A program made the position numbers and the translations under genes. From assembly GCA_003454135.1 (NCBI GenBank), contig DMKW01000130.1, positions 4,018 to 24,237 on the forward strand: 20,220 nucleotides of DNA. Reading direction: 5' to 3'. The notes beneath the pieces are model-generated. The model was not told where the DNA came from. It did not search any database and saw only the letters and a list, made by a program, of their open reading frames with translations. This DNA is from Microbacteriaceae bacterium. GTDB lineage: Bacteria; Actinomycetota; Actinomycetes; Actinomycetales; Microbacteriaceae. Below are positions 6,486 to 13,576 of this stretch, piece after piece. The first letter of the stretch is position 1; every line of letters begins with the position of its first letter.

Positions 6486-7490
6486 ATGGACTTTAGATAT
6501 CTCGGTAACAGCGGCCTCAAGGTTTCCGAAATCACGTACGGCAACTGGTTGACCCACGGCTCGCAAGTGGAGAACGACACCGCCATCGAGTGTGTTAAGG
6601 CCGCGATCGAGACCGGGATCACGACCTTCGACACCGCGGACGTCTACGCCAACACCGTCGCCGAGAAGGTGCTCGGCAAAGCGCTCAAGGGCGAGAGGCG
6701 CGAGTCGCTCGAGATCTTCACCAAGGTCTACTGGCCCACCGGGCGCAAGGGTCCAAACGACAGCGGACTCTCGCGGAAGCACATTCTCGAGTCCATCGAC
6801 GGCTCGCTGCAGCGGCTCAAGACCGACTACGTCGACCTGTACCAGGCGCATCGCTATGACGTCGAGACTCCTCTCGAGGAGACGATGCAGGCCTTCGCCG
6901 ACGTCGTGCGGCAGGGCAAAGCCCTCTACATCGGTGTGTCGGAGTGGAATGCCGACCAGCTGCGCGCCGGCCACGCCCTCGCGAAAGGGCTCGGCATCCA
7001 GCTCATCTCCAACCAACCCCAGTACTCCATGCTGTGGCGCGTGATCGAGGCGGATGTCGTGCCGGCGTCGCAGGAACTCGGCATCTCACAGATCGTGTGG
7101 TCACCGGTAGCGCAGGGAGCCCTTACCGGCAAGTACCTGCCGGGCGCCCCGCTGCCCAAGGGCACCCGGGCGACCGACAAGAAGGGCGGCGCGGACACCA
7201 TCAAGCGCTTCCTCGCGGATGACGTGCTCACTGCCGTGCAGGAGCTTCGGCCGGTCGCCGAGGAGGCCGGTCTCGATCTCGCACAGCTGGCGATCGCGTG
7301 GGTGCTGCAGAATCCCAACGTGGCCTCGGCCATCATCGGGGCGTCGAAGCCCCAACAGGTGGTGTCGAATGCCAAGGCCGCCGGCGTGAAGCTCTCGCCG
7401 GACGCCCTCGGCCGCATCGACTCGGTGATCGGGCACCTCGCCGAGCGAAACCCGTCGCGCACCGTCTCGCCGGAGACGCGTCCGTCCTGA
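6486..7490 (+). CDS. aldo/keto reductase (Kv-beta-like subgroup)
   Basis: An NADPH-dependent oxidoreductase with the AKR TIM-barrel fold, 334 residues. The catalytic tetrad is visible: D49 and Y54 in TFDTADVYAN, K80 in FTKVYW, and H122 in YQAHRYD. The C-terminal cofactor part contains WVLQNPNVASAIIGASKPQQV. The GLKVSEITYGNW and KVYWPTGRKGPNDSGLSRKH blocks place it near bacterial homologues of the potassium-channel beta subunit. Substrate cannot be told from sequence; detoxification of aldehydes is a common role in the family. A second, only distantly similar family member lies at 11364-12341. The next gene (YceI) follows 112 bases after the stop codon and has a possible operator of its own. 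Confidence 0.93.
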   Translation: MDFRYLGNSGLKVSEITYGNWLTHGSQVENDTAIECVKAAIETGITTFDTADVYANTVAEKVLGKALKGERRESLEIFTKVYWPTGRKGPNDSGLSRKHILESIDGSLQRLKTDYVDLYQAHRYDVETPLEETMQAFADVVRQGKALYIGVSEWNADQLRAGHALAKGLGIQLISNQPQYSMLWRVIEADVVPASQELGISQIVWSPVAQGALTGKYLPGAPLPKGTRATDKKGGADTIKRFLADDVLTAVQELRPVAEEAGLDLAQLAIAWVLQNPNVASAIIGASKPQQVVSNAKAAGVKLSPDALGRIDSVIGHLAERNPSRTVSPETRPS

Positions 7491-7546
7491 TCGCGGTGCT
7501 GTCGCCCGCGCCGGCCGACGCACTGCGTAACAATTCGTAGATTTTT

Positions 7547-7558
7547 GTGACATGTCAC
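7547..7558. promoter_or_regulatory. perfect 12-bp palindrome upstream of YceI gene (operator candidate)
   Basis: GTGACATGTCAC is fully self-complementary and lies 44 bases upstream of ATG 7603, in a relatively AT-rich stretch (TTTTTGTGACATG). The position suits a regulator dimer acting at the YceI promoter. The GTGA..TCAC halves are reminiscent of Crp/FNR half-sites, but the 4-base centre is shorter than the usual 6. The cognate regulator is not identifiable. Confidence 0.4.
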
Positions 7559-7602
7559 CGAATTGGGGAATAGTTCACAGGTCTATGCGCTTGCATGGGA
7601 CT

Positions 7603-8163
7603 ATGACCAATCTCATTGACACCCATCCCGCATACGTCGCCGGCACCTGGAAGCTGGACGCGTCCCATTCCGAGCTGTCCTTCAGCGTCAAGCACCTCGC
7701 GATCAGCAAGGTCCGCGGCTTCTTCGAGACCTTCGACGTGACCGTCGTCACGGGCGAGGACCCGACCACCACCACGATCGAGGCGGTCATCGACATCGCC
7801 TCCATCAACACCGGCCAGAAGGACCGTGACGCGCACCTCCGCACAAGCGACTTCTTCCTCGTCGAGGAGCACCCCTCCGCGACCTTCACCTCCTCGAACA
7901 TCGCCATCGACGGTGACGACTTCACGATCGATGGCAGCCTCACGCTGCGCGGCCTCACCAAGCCGGTGACCCTCAAGGGCGAATTCGGCGGCATCGTCAC
8001 CGACGGCTACGGCCAGACCAAGGCGGGCGCCACGGCATCCACCAAGATCAACCGCCAGGACTTCGGCGTGAGCTGGAACGCGGCCCTCGAGGCCGGCGGG
8101 CTCACCCTCGGCGACGAAATCACCCTCAACATCGAGCTCCAGCTCGTGCTGCAGGCCGCATAA
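7603..8163 (+). CDS. YceI family protein
   Basis: A 186-residue YceI-family protein, a lipocalin-like beta-barrel that binds isoprenoid or other lipid ligands in characterised members. Recognised pieces: YVAGTWKLDASHSELSFSVKHLAISKVRGFF at the start, DIASINTGQKDRDAHLRTSDFF in the middle, and TLRGLTKPVTLKGEFGG. The C-terminal part INRQDFGVSWNAALEAGG is typical. No signal peptide is visible, so it should be cytoplasmic, as is usual in actinobacteria. ATG 7603 was chosen because homology begins around THPAYVAGTW; earlier in-frame ATGs at 7552 and 7585 add residues unlike the family. A strong hairpin terminator follows at 8179-8206. Confidence 0.92.
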   Translation: MTNLIDTHPAYVAGTWKLDASHSELSFSVKHLAISKVRGFFETFDVTVVTGEDPTTTTIEAVIDIASINTGQKDRDAHLRTSDFFLVEEHPSATFTSSNIAIDGDDFTIDGSLTLRGLTKPVTLKGEFGGIVTDGYGQTKAGATASTKINRQDFGVSWNAALEAGGLTLGDEITLNIELQLVLQAA

Positions 8164-8178
8164 CCCGTATCCGTTTCG

Positions 8179-8206
8179 GGGCCCTCGCGAGAAATCGCGG
8201 GGGCCC
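8179..8206 (+). terminator. intrinsic terminator after YceI gene
   Basis: A 12-bp GC-rich stem (8179-8190 with 8195-8206, one G.U pair) is closed by a GAAA tetraloop. It is followed by a short cttgtg tail and begins 16 bases after the stop codon. The U-run is poor, as is common in high-GC actinobacteria. Confidence 0.75.
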
Positions 8207-8250
8207 TTGTGCACGCCCGGGGGCGACGCGAGCACGGAGCAACGTGCGCA

Positions 8251-8312
8251 GTGGGGCCAGCGCGTGCAATCGGGGCCAACACGTCGGCCCCGTTTGCGCG
8301 CATTGGCCCCAC
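8251..8312. repeat. intergenic palindrome, family A copy 2 (convergent junction)
   Basis: Arms 8251-8269 and 8294-8312 pair over 19 positions with one mismatch and two wobble pairs. The sequence matches copy 1 (1003-1062) at 51 of 58 aligned bases, including the internal direct repeat cggggccaac. Some changes leave pairing possible through G.T pairs. It lies between the YceI terminator and the 3' end of the convergent cation transporter gene. Confidence 0.85.
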
Positions 8313-8330
8313 CAAGGCGAGCGCGCGGGC

Positions 8331-9287
8331 CTAGCGATGTTGCCGGGCCTCGTGCTCGGCGTGCTCGGCCGGCTCGAGTTGGAAGGTGGAGTGCGCCACG
8401 TCGAAGTGCTCCCTGAGGCACTCGCACAGTGCGTCGAGCAGGCGGTCGGTCTCGTTCTCGCTGAAGATGCGGGGTTCGACCACGACGTGGGCCGAGAAGA
8501 CATCGGCTCCCGGTGTGATCGACCAGACATGCACGTCGTGCACCGACACCACGCCTTGCTTCGAGAGCACGTGTTCGCGGATGACGTCGACATCCGTGCC
8601 CCGCGGCGTGCCCTGGCTGAGGACGCGCAGCACGTCGCGCATGAGCGAGACGGCTCGCGGAAGGATGAGGGCGGCGATCGCGAGAGACGCGATCGCGTCG
8701 GCGAGTTCGAAGCCTGTAAACAGGATGACGACCGCAGCCACGATGACCGCGATCGACCCGACGAGGTCGCCGAGCACCTCGAGGTAGGCGGCCCGCATGT
8801 TGATGGAGTGCTCGGCTCCCCCGCGCAGCACGAGCAGCGCGGCCGTGTTGGCGATCGCGCCCACTGCCGCTACGACGAGCATGAGCGGTGCCTGCACAGC
8901 CCCGGCGCTCGACCCCGCGAGCCGATCGATGGCCTCCACTACGACGAACACGACGACGACGAGCAGGATCGCGCCATTGAGGAACGCCGCGAAGACCTCG
9001 GCCCTGCGGTGCCCGAACGTGCGCGTGTCGGTGGCCGGACGCGCCGCCATGAGCGTGGCGATGAGCGCGACGATGAGCCCGGTGAGATCGGAGAGCATGT
9101 GGCCCGCGTCGGCGAACAGCGCGAGAGAGCCCGACACGATGGAACCGACGAGTTCGACGACGAGCACGATGGAAACGATGCCGATGGCGATGCCGAGGCG
9201 TGCGCGATTCGCGGCGCCCGTCGCCGGGTCGATGCCGTGCGAATGCGCGTGGCCGCCGCCCACCTCGTGATCGCCCGTTGGATCCAT
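8331..9287 (-). CDS. cation diffusion facilitator family transporter
   Basis: An inner-membrane metal/proton antiporter of the CDF (CzcD/ZitB-like) family, 318 residues, exporting Zn2+ or related divalent ions. An N-terminal His-rich tail (GGGHAHSHG) precedes six membrane helices. The transport site has HMLSD in helix 2 (H63, D67) and EVLGD in helix 5 (E170, D174), where zinc-specific members usually have HxxxD; metal preference is therefore uncertain. The cytoplasmic C-terminal domain shows VVSVHDVHVWSITPG with H250 and H253. ATG 9287 was preferred to the upstream in-frame GTG 9311 because a TAGAGT -10 ends 7 bases before it. The gene is divergent from the FetB-like permease, and the gap holds a 9-bp direct repeat. 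Confidence 0.92.
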   Translation of the reverse strand: MDPTGDHEVGGGHAHSHGIDPATGAANRARLGIAIGIVSIVLVVELVGSIVSGSLALFADAGHMLSDLTGLIVALIATLMAARPATDTRTFGHRRAEVFAAFLNGAILLVVVVFVVVEAIDRLAGSSAGAVQAPLMLVVAAVGAIANTAALLVLRGGAEHSINMRAAYLEVLGDLVGSIAVIVAAVVILFTGFELADAIASLAIAALILPRAVSLMRDVLRVLSQGTPRGTDVDVIREHVLSKQGVVSVHDVHVWSITPGADVFSAHVVVEPRIFSENETDRLLDALCECLREHFDVAHSTFQLEPAEHAEHEARQHR

Positions 9288-9294
9288 AGTTCTC

Positions 9295-9300
9295 ACTCTA
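9295..9300 (-). promoter_or_regulatory. -10 element for CDF transporter, leaderless type
   Basis: TAGAGT on the minus strand ends 7 bases before ATG 9287. A gag triplet lies between but is too weak and close to be a convincing ribosome site. Confidence 0.45.
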
Positions 9301-9322
9301 GAAAGGCTCACCTGGGTATTCC

Positions 9323-9357
9323 ACCATTCTCCCTAGTCGGGAATGACGACCATTCTC
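9323..9357. promoter_or_regulatory. 9-bp direct repeat in the divergent metal-transporter promoter region
   Basis: ACCATTCTC occurs at 9323-9331 and again at 9349-9357, 26 bases apart start to start. On the minus strand both lie upstream of the CDF -10, covering roughly its -35 region and beyond. They are plausible regulator sites for CDF, FetB or both (inference). Confidence 0.35.
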
Positions 9358-9397
9358 AGCAGCGCACCGAGGCCGAGCGGGAGAGGACAATGGCACA

Positions 9398-10141
9398 GTG
9401 AACTTCGTGCCGACCTCCATCGCCGTCGGTGTGCTCATCGCCATCGCGACCGGCCTGCTTCTCGCGAGGGGAATTCCCCGGCCGTGGGCACCCCTCTGGG
9501 CGATCGGGCGGGCCGCCGTGCAGCTCGCCCTGCTGACCCTTATCCTCGGCGGCATCATCTCGGACGAGCGATGGGTGGCCGTGGCCCTCGTGGTGATGTT
9601 CGGGGCAGCCGTCTACACGGTGTCCCGCCGGATCGCCCGTTCGCGCGTCGAGGTCGCGATCATCGCCGGCTCGCTCGCCGTCGGGCTCGCGGTGCCCATG
9701 ATCACGGTGTTCGCCTCGGGCGCGATCGCGTTATCGGGTCGCTACCTGCTCGCCGTCGGCGGCATCATTATCGGCGGCACCATGAGCGTGGCGACCCTCG
9801 CCGGGCGGCACTTTCGTGAGGCGCTCGTCAGCCGCCAGGACGAGGTCGAGGGCTGGCTAGCGCTCGGGGCGACGCCGCGGCAGTCGGTGCGGGATCTCGC
9901 GACCCGCGCGGTGTTCGGCGCGCTCATCCCCACGACCGACCAGACGCGCACCACCGGACTCGTCGCGCTGCCCGGCTCGTTCGTCGGCGCGATCTTCGGT
10001 GGGGCGTCCGTGCTCCAGGCCGGCGTCTTCCAGCTCGTCGTGCTCACGAGCATCCTCGCGGCGGGGGTCATCACGTCGATGCTGCTCACGACGGGGTTCA
10101 GCGGCGCGGTCGGACTGCTCGGCGTGCGACTGAGCGACTGA
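9398..10141 (+). CDS. fetB: FetB-like ABC transporter permease (UPF0014)
   Basis: A 247-residue integral membrane protein of the UPF0014/FetB family; in E. coli the FetA-FetB pair is implicated in iron export and resistance to oxidative stress. About seven hydrophobic segments are visible. The conserved family block is GGTMSVATLAGRHFREALVSRQDEVEGWLALGATPRQSV, followed by LIPTTDQTRTTGLVALPGSFVGAIFGGASVLQAG. The start is GTG 9398, with GAGAGGA ten bases upstream. A three-codon ATG frame (9390-9401) overlaps this start. The expected ATPase partner FetA is not adjacent: the downstream gene is a convergent thioesterase and the upstream one is the divergent CDF. The ATPase must be elsewhere, or the permease works without it. 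Confidence 0.88.
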   Translation: MNFVPTSIAVGVLIAIATGLLLARGIPRPWAPLWAIGRAAVQLALLTLILGGIISDERWVAVALVVMFGAAVYTVSRRIARSRVEVAIIAGSLAVGLAVPMITVFASGAIALSGRYLLAVGGIIIGGTMSVATLAGRHFREALVSRQDEVEGWLALGATPRQSVRDLATRAVFGALIPTTDQTRTTGLVALPGSFVGAIFGGASVLQAGVFQLVVLTSILAAGVITSMLLTTGFSGAVGLLGVRLSD

Positions 10142-10152
10142 ACCCGACCGGC

Positions 10153-10665
10153 TCAGGCCGGAAAGACCAGGAGCGTGCTCGAGGCAGTCGCGATGAGCTT
10201 GCCGTTAGCGTCGTGCACCGTGCCCTCGGCGAAGGCGGCCCTGCTGCCCGGCTTGGTGACTATTCCCACGGCAGTGAGCTGGCCAGTGGTCGCGGTGACC
10301 GGGCGCAGGTAGCTCACCTTGATCTCGAGCGAGGTGTAGCCCTGGCCCCGTGGCAGCGTCGTCTGAACCGCGCACCCGAGCACCGAGTCGAGCAGCGTGC
10401 AGACGAGGCCGCCGTGCACCGTTCCAATGGGGTTGTAGTGGGATTCGTCCGGGTCGCACGTGAACGTCGCCTTGCCGACTTCCACGGCGACGAGTCGCAT
10501 TTGCATCAGATGCACGATCGGGGGCGGCGGGATGGATCCGTCCACGAGGGATTGCATGTACTCGAGACCGGTCATGGTCTTGGCGAGTTCGGCCCCGATG
10601 AGCGGATCCTCCCAGGTCACGGTTCTCGAGCGGTCGGCCCTGGGCGTTTCGTCGTCGTCATGCAT
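10153..10665 (-). CDS. PaaI family hotdog-fold thioesterase
   Basis: A 170-residue hotdog-fold protein expected to hydrolyse acyl-CoA thioesters in the cytoplasm. The family signature is clear: HYNPIGTVHGGLVCTLLDSVLG, with N78, G81, H84-G85-G86 and D93 at the positions that make up the PaaI-type active site. The first 45 residues (DPLIGAELAKTMTGLEYMQSLVDG) match the N-terminal extension seen in actinobacterial members. ATG 10665 was chosen over the much longer open frame because a strong gggaagga ribosome site lies 5 bases upstream. A short hairpin (10148-10152 with 10157-10161) overlaps its stop codon, and the gene converges on the FetB-like gene 11 bases away. Substrate unknown. Confidence 0.9.
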   Translation of the reverse strand: MHDDDETPRADRSRTVTWEDPLIGAELAKTMTGLEYMQSLVDGSIPPPPIVHLMQMRLVAVEVGKATFTCDPDESHYNPIGTVHGGLVCTLLDSVLGCAVQTTLPRGQGYTSLEIKVSYLRPVTATTGQLTAVGIVTKPGSRAAFAEGTVHDANGKLIATASSTLLVFPA

Positions 10666-10760
10666 GGCAATCCTTCCCGCTGGCCAGCCTAGGTCTCGGG
10701 ATACTGTGGATGTCGCCATCCGACCTCCTGATGCGGCGCGCCGGCGGAATGCCAGGGACC

Positions 10761-10780
10761 CCTCCCGGCGTTGTGGGAGG
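10761..10780 (+). promoter_or_regulatory. 5' leader hairpin covering a Shine-Dalgarno sequence
   Basis: CCTCCC (10761-10766) can pair with GGGAGG (10775-10780) across an 8-base loop. The right arm is part of the strong gggaggaagga Shine-Dalgarno sequence that precedes the short frame at 10790-10810 and the TIGR03086 gene. Folding would mask ribosome binding. Confidence 0.4.
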
Positions 10781-10806
10781 AAGGACACGATGATCGGAGC
10801 CCCACC

Positions 10807-11367
10807 ATGACGGAGCACAGCGACTGGCTCGCCCTGCAGAAGCAGGCACACCGCGAGTTTGCGACTCGACTCGGCGTGGTCACGGACTGGGATGCCCCGA
10901 CGCCGGACACCGAGTGGAGCGTGCGCGACCTCGTTCGGCACGTGGTGGAGGAACAGCAGTGGGTGCCGCAGCTTCTCGCCGGCCGCACGGTCGAGCAGGC
11001 GCGGCGCGAGCTTCGCCCTCTCGACGACGACCTGCGCGCCGAGTGGCGCCTCTATTCGCTCGCGGCGACCACAGCCTGGGATGCCGCTTCGCCGACCACC
11101 ATCGTGAGCCTGTCCTACGACTCGGTGCCGGTCACCGACTACTTGCGCGAGCAGGTGAGCGACGTGACGATCCACTCGTGGGATCTCGCCCGCGCGGTAG
11201 GCGCCCCGGAGCGACTGGATCTCGCGCTCGTCGAGGCGGTCTGGACCGTCTTCGAGCCCCAGCGCGACACGCTCGCCGCGAGCGGGCTCTACGCCCCGCC
11301 TGTTCCCCTCCCCGACGACGCCCCGCTGCAGTCCCGACTGCTCGCGATCACCGGACGCCAGCCCTAG
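10807..11367 (+). CDS. TIGR03086/maleylpyruvate isomerase-like metal-binding protein
   Basis: A 186-residue protein of the DinB/mycothiol-dependent maleylpyruvate isomerase superfamily, TIGR03086-like. Members are four-helix bundles that bind a metal through histidines, and some use mycothiol. Visible: DTEWSVRDLVRHVVEEQQW (35-52, H45 as likely ligand) and VSDVTIHSWDLARAVG (118-132, H123). These are the two family anchors. ATG 10807 overlaps the stop codon of a six-codon frame at 10790-10810 (ATGA), and that frame carries the strong ribosome site, so translation may be coupled. The stop codon lies inside a CTAG that is also the stop of the convergent aldo/keto reductase. Substrate unknown. Confidence 0.85.
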   Translation: MTEHSDWLALQKQAHREFATRLGVVTDWDAPTPDTEWSVRDLVRHVVEEQQWVPQLLAGRTVEQARRELRPLDDDLRAEWRLYSLAATTAWDAASPTTIVSLSYDSVPVTDYLREQVSDVTIHSWDLARAVGAPERLDLALVEAVWTVFEPQRDTLAASGLYAPPVPLPDDAPLQSRLLAITGRQP

Positions 11368-12341
11368 AAACCGGCGACGGAGTGAGGCACGTACGGCGCC
11401 TCGAGTTCGGCGAGTTCTTCGGCGGTGAGATCGAGTTCGACAGCGGCCGCGGCATCGTCGAGATGAGTGAGTTTCGTCGCGCCGACGATGGGCGACGTCA
11501 CCGCCGACTGCTGCGCCACCCAGGCGAGCGCCACTTGCGCGCGGGCCACGCCGCGCGCATCGGCGACGGATGCCACGGCCGCGGCTACTCGACGGTCGGC
11601 CTCATCCGCCTGCGTGTACAGCACCTTGCCGAACTCGTCGGTCTGCGATCGCGAGGTCGTGGCATCCCAGTCCCTCGTGAGCTTGCCGCGAGCGAGCGGG
11701 CTCCAAGGCAGCACGCCGACGCCTTGATCGAGGCAGAAGGGATGCATCTCCCGCTCCTCCTCACGGTTGATGAGGTTGTAGTGGTCCTGCATCGAAACAA
11801 ACCGGGTCCAGCCGTTCAGGTCTGCCGTGTACTGCGCCTGGGCGAACTGCCATGCGAACATGGATGACGCCCCGATGTAGCGCGCCTTGCCAGCCTTCAC
11901 TACGTCGTGCAGGGCCTCCATCGTCTCCTCGATCGGCACCGTCGGGTCCCAGCGATGGATCTGGTAGAGGTCGACGTAGTCGGTGCCGAGCCGCGAAAGG
12001 CTCGCGTCGACCTGGGTCATGATGTGGCCGCGCGACAGCCCGCGGCCGTTCGGGCCTGGGCGCATGACCCCGTGCACCTTCGTTGCGATGACGACTTCGT
12101 CGCGTCGCGCGAACTCGGTGAGCGCGCGCCCCAGAATCTCCTCGCTCGAGCCGTCTGAGTAGACGTTTGCGGTGTCGAAGGTCGTGATGCCGAGCTCGAG
12201 AGCACGCCGGATGAACGGCCTGCTCTGCTCCTCCGGAAGGGTCCAGTCGTGGCTTCCACGCTGCGGGTCCCCATAGCTCATGCACCCGAGGGTGACCGCC
12301 GAAATCTCTAGTCCGCTGCTGCCCAGTTTTCTGTAGTCCAT
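11364..12341 (-). CDS. aldo/keto reductase
   Basis: A 325-residue NADPH-dependent oxidoreductase with the AKR fold. The tetrad is complete: D56 and Y61 in TFDTANVYSDG, K88 in ATKVHG, and H129 in YQIHRWD. MDYRKLGSSGLEISAVTLGCMSYG is the usual N-terminus, and WVAQQSAVTSPIVGATKLTHLDDA is the C-terminal cofactor region. It belongs to the large group of short-chain aldehyde/ketone reductases (YajO-like) and is distinct from the copy at 6486-7490. ATG 12341 was chosen because the family N-terminus begins here and a ctggag site lies just upstream; the open frame extends well beyond without homology. The stop codon overlaps the TIGR03086 stop on the other strand by four bases, leaving no room for a terminator. 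Confidence 0.93.
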   Translation of the reverse strand: MDYRKLGSSGLEISAVTLGCMSYGDPQRGSHDWTLPEEQSRPFIRRALELGITTFDTANVYSDGSSEEILGRALTEFARRDEVVIATKVHGVMRPGPNGRGLSRGHIMTQVDASLSRLGTDYVDLYQIHRWDPTVPIEETMEALHDVVKAGKARYIGASSMFAWQFAQAQYTADLNGWTRFVSMQDHYNLINREEEREMHPFCLDQGVGVLPWSPLARGKLTRDWDATTSRSQTDEFGKVLYTQADEADRRVAAAVASVADARGVARAQVALAWVAQQSAVTSPIVGATKLTHLDDAAAAVELDLTAEELAELEAPYVPHSVAGF

Positions 12342-12390
12342 GACTCCAGTCTGCTCCACAGACCCGCGCTTCGTCCTCTGCGGCTGACCA

Positions 12391-12396
12391 TACGAT
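12391..12396 (+). promoter_or_regulatory. -10 element for YdeI-family gene, leaderless type
   Basis: TACGAT ends 6 bases before ATG 12403. The intervening ggggac could act as a very close ribosome site, so this case is less clean than the others. Confidence 0.4.
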
Positions 12397-12402
12397 GGGG
12401 AC

Positions 12403-13035
12403 ATGGTCGCCACCGACGACAAGCCCGTTGTGTACTGCGCCAGCGCCGAAGAATGGCGCGCGTGGCTGGCCCAACACCACGCCGATTCGGACGGCGTGCG
12501 GCTCCAGTTGCGCAAGAAGGCGTCGACACTCGTCGGCATAATGTACCCGGACGCGCTCGACGAGGCTCTTTGTTTCGGCTGGATCGACGGCCAGACGGTC
12601 TCGCTCGACGGCGACTTCTTCCTGCAGGTCTTCACCCCGCGTCGCCCGCGGAGCGTCTGGTCGCAGATCAACCGCGAGCACGTCGGCCGCCTGGCGGCCG
12701 AGGGGCGGATGACGTCGGCCGGCCTGGCCGAGGTGGAACGAGCGAAAGCGGACGGCCGGTGGCACACCGCGTATCGCCAGAGGGACGCCGAGATTCCACC
12801 CGACCTGCTGGCCGCCCTCGACGCGAGTGCGGCGGCCGCCGAGTTCTTCGCGGCGCTCTCGAGCCAGAATCGTTTCGCGATCCTGTTTCGCATCTCGAAC
12901 GTCAAGCGTGCGGCGACGAGGGCCGCGAAGATCGCGACTTTCGTGGCCATGCTCGAGCGCGGCGAAACGCTCTATCCGCAGCGGCGCCCCCAGCCCCACG
13001 ATGAGGTCGACGGCGTCGACCCGACGGCTGTCTAG
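12403..13035 (+). CDS. YdeI/OmpD-associated family protein
   Basis: A 210-residue protein of the YdeI/OmdA family (named for a stress or bacteriocin-protection factor in enterobacteria; biochemical function not established). Recognised blocks: SAEEWRAWLAQHHADSDGVRLQLRKK at the N-terminus, the family core ALDEALCFGWIDGQ, then FTPRRPRSVWSQINREHVGRL. The C-terminal region EIPPDLLAALDASAAAAEFFAALSSQNRFAILFRI is the helical YdeI tail. No signal peptide or membrane segment. Length is normal. It is divergent from the aldo/keto reductase with 61 bases between the starts, and it ends in a GTCTAGAC sequence shared with the stop codon of the convergent GNAT gene. Confidence 0.88.
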   Translation: MVATDDKPVVYCASAEEWRAWLAQHHADSDGVRLQLRKKASTLVGIMYPDALDEALCFGWIDGQTVSLDGDFFLQVFTPRRPRSVWSQINREHVGRLAAEGRMTSAGLAEVERAKADGRWHTAYRQRDAEIPPDLLAALDASAAAAEFFAALSSQNRFAILFRISNVKRAATRAAKIATFVAMLERGETLYPQRRPQPHDEVDGVDPTAV

Positions 13036-13526
13036 ACCGCCGCCGCGAGCAGGGCGACTCGAACGCTTCCGTTCTTGGTATCTTGCTCGCCGACGCGCTC
13101 GAATCCCAGTCGCGCGTGAAAGGCGAGCGATTCGGGGTTGGGCGGTAGAAGGTTCACCTCGCAGGTGACCTCTGCGCGCCCCTCGACGCGGGCCAGGTCG
13201 AAGACGGAGACATAGAGCATTCTGCCGACGCCCGAACCGCGGGTGGCCTCGTTAACGACGATCCGATCGACATAGAGGAAGTTGGTTCCCCGACTCTGAA
13301 AGTATCGGAAGTTTTCGCTCGCGTAGCCGCTTCCCGGCCGCATCCCGATCACAAAGCCGAGCACCGTCGACTCGTCGGCCGGATCGACCGCGGCGCTCGC
13401 GAAACCGGCGACTCGCAGCAGGTCGGCCATCTCGCCGATTGCCGTGATGGGAACGGCCGGGTAGGCGGCGTCGTTGAGCTCGACCACCTGGTCGAGGTCG
13501 TGTGCCGTGAGGTCGCGAACGAGCAT
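13032..13526 (-). CDS. GNAT family N-acetyltransferase
   Basis: A 164-residue acetyl-CoA-dependent acetyltransferase. Motif A is VDRIVVNEATRGSGVGRMLYVSVFD, with the RGSGVG pyrophosphate loop. Motif B is PPNPESLAFHARLGFERVG. The N-terminus MLVRDLTAHDLDQVVELNDAAYPAVP is the usual beta1-alpha1 segment. ATG 13526 was chosen because it opens exactly at this segment; the longer frame upstream has no resemblance to the family. The protein resembles uncharacterised acetyltransferases annotated for amino acid or peptide substrates, and the acceptor is unknown. It follows the PspC-like gene by 50 bases on the same strand and may be cotranscribed with it. Confidence 0.88.
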   Translation of the reverse strand: MLVRDLTAHDLDQVVELNDAAYPAVPITAIGEMADLLRVAGFASAAVDPADESTVLGFVIGMRPGSGYASENFRYFQSRGTNFLYVDRIVVNEATRGSGVGRMLYVSVFDLARVEGRAEVTCEVNLLPPNPESLAFHARLGFERVGEQDTKNGSVRVALLAAAV

Positions 13527-13576
13527 GCACCAAGTCTGCCCGCTCGGAGCGAGCTCGCGCACCATTCGCCCGTGCG

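Noticed and set aside
8244..9401. 385-codon plus-strand frame opposite the CDF transporter
   Set aside because: It is rich in Arg, Asp and His with no recognisable domain, starts inside palindrome A copy 2, and mirrors a well-supported transporter gene.
10146..10163. Small hairpin at the FetB/thioesterase junction as a member of the large palindrome families
   Set aside because: It has only a 5-bp stem with a tetraloop and arises mainly from the Pro-Ala-stop coding end; at most a weak terminator.
6486..12341. The two aldo/keto reductases as a recent gene duplication
   Set aside because: They share only family-level motifs and differ in loop lengths and C-termini, so they belong to different subgroups.
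11761..12999. Extended minus-strand frames upstream of the second aldo/keto reductase
   Set aside because: They run antisense through the YdeI-family gene; the reductase homology begins only at ATG 12341.
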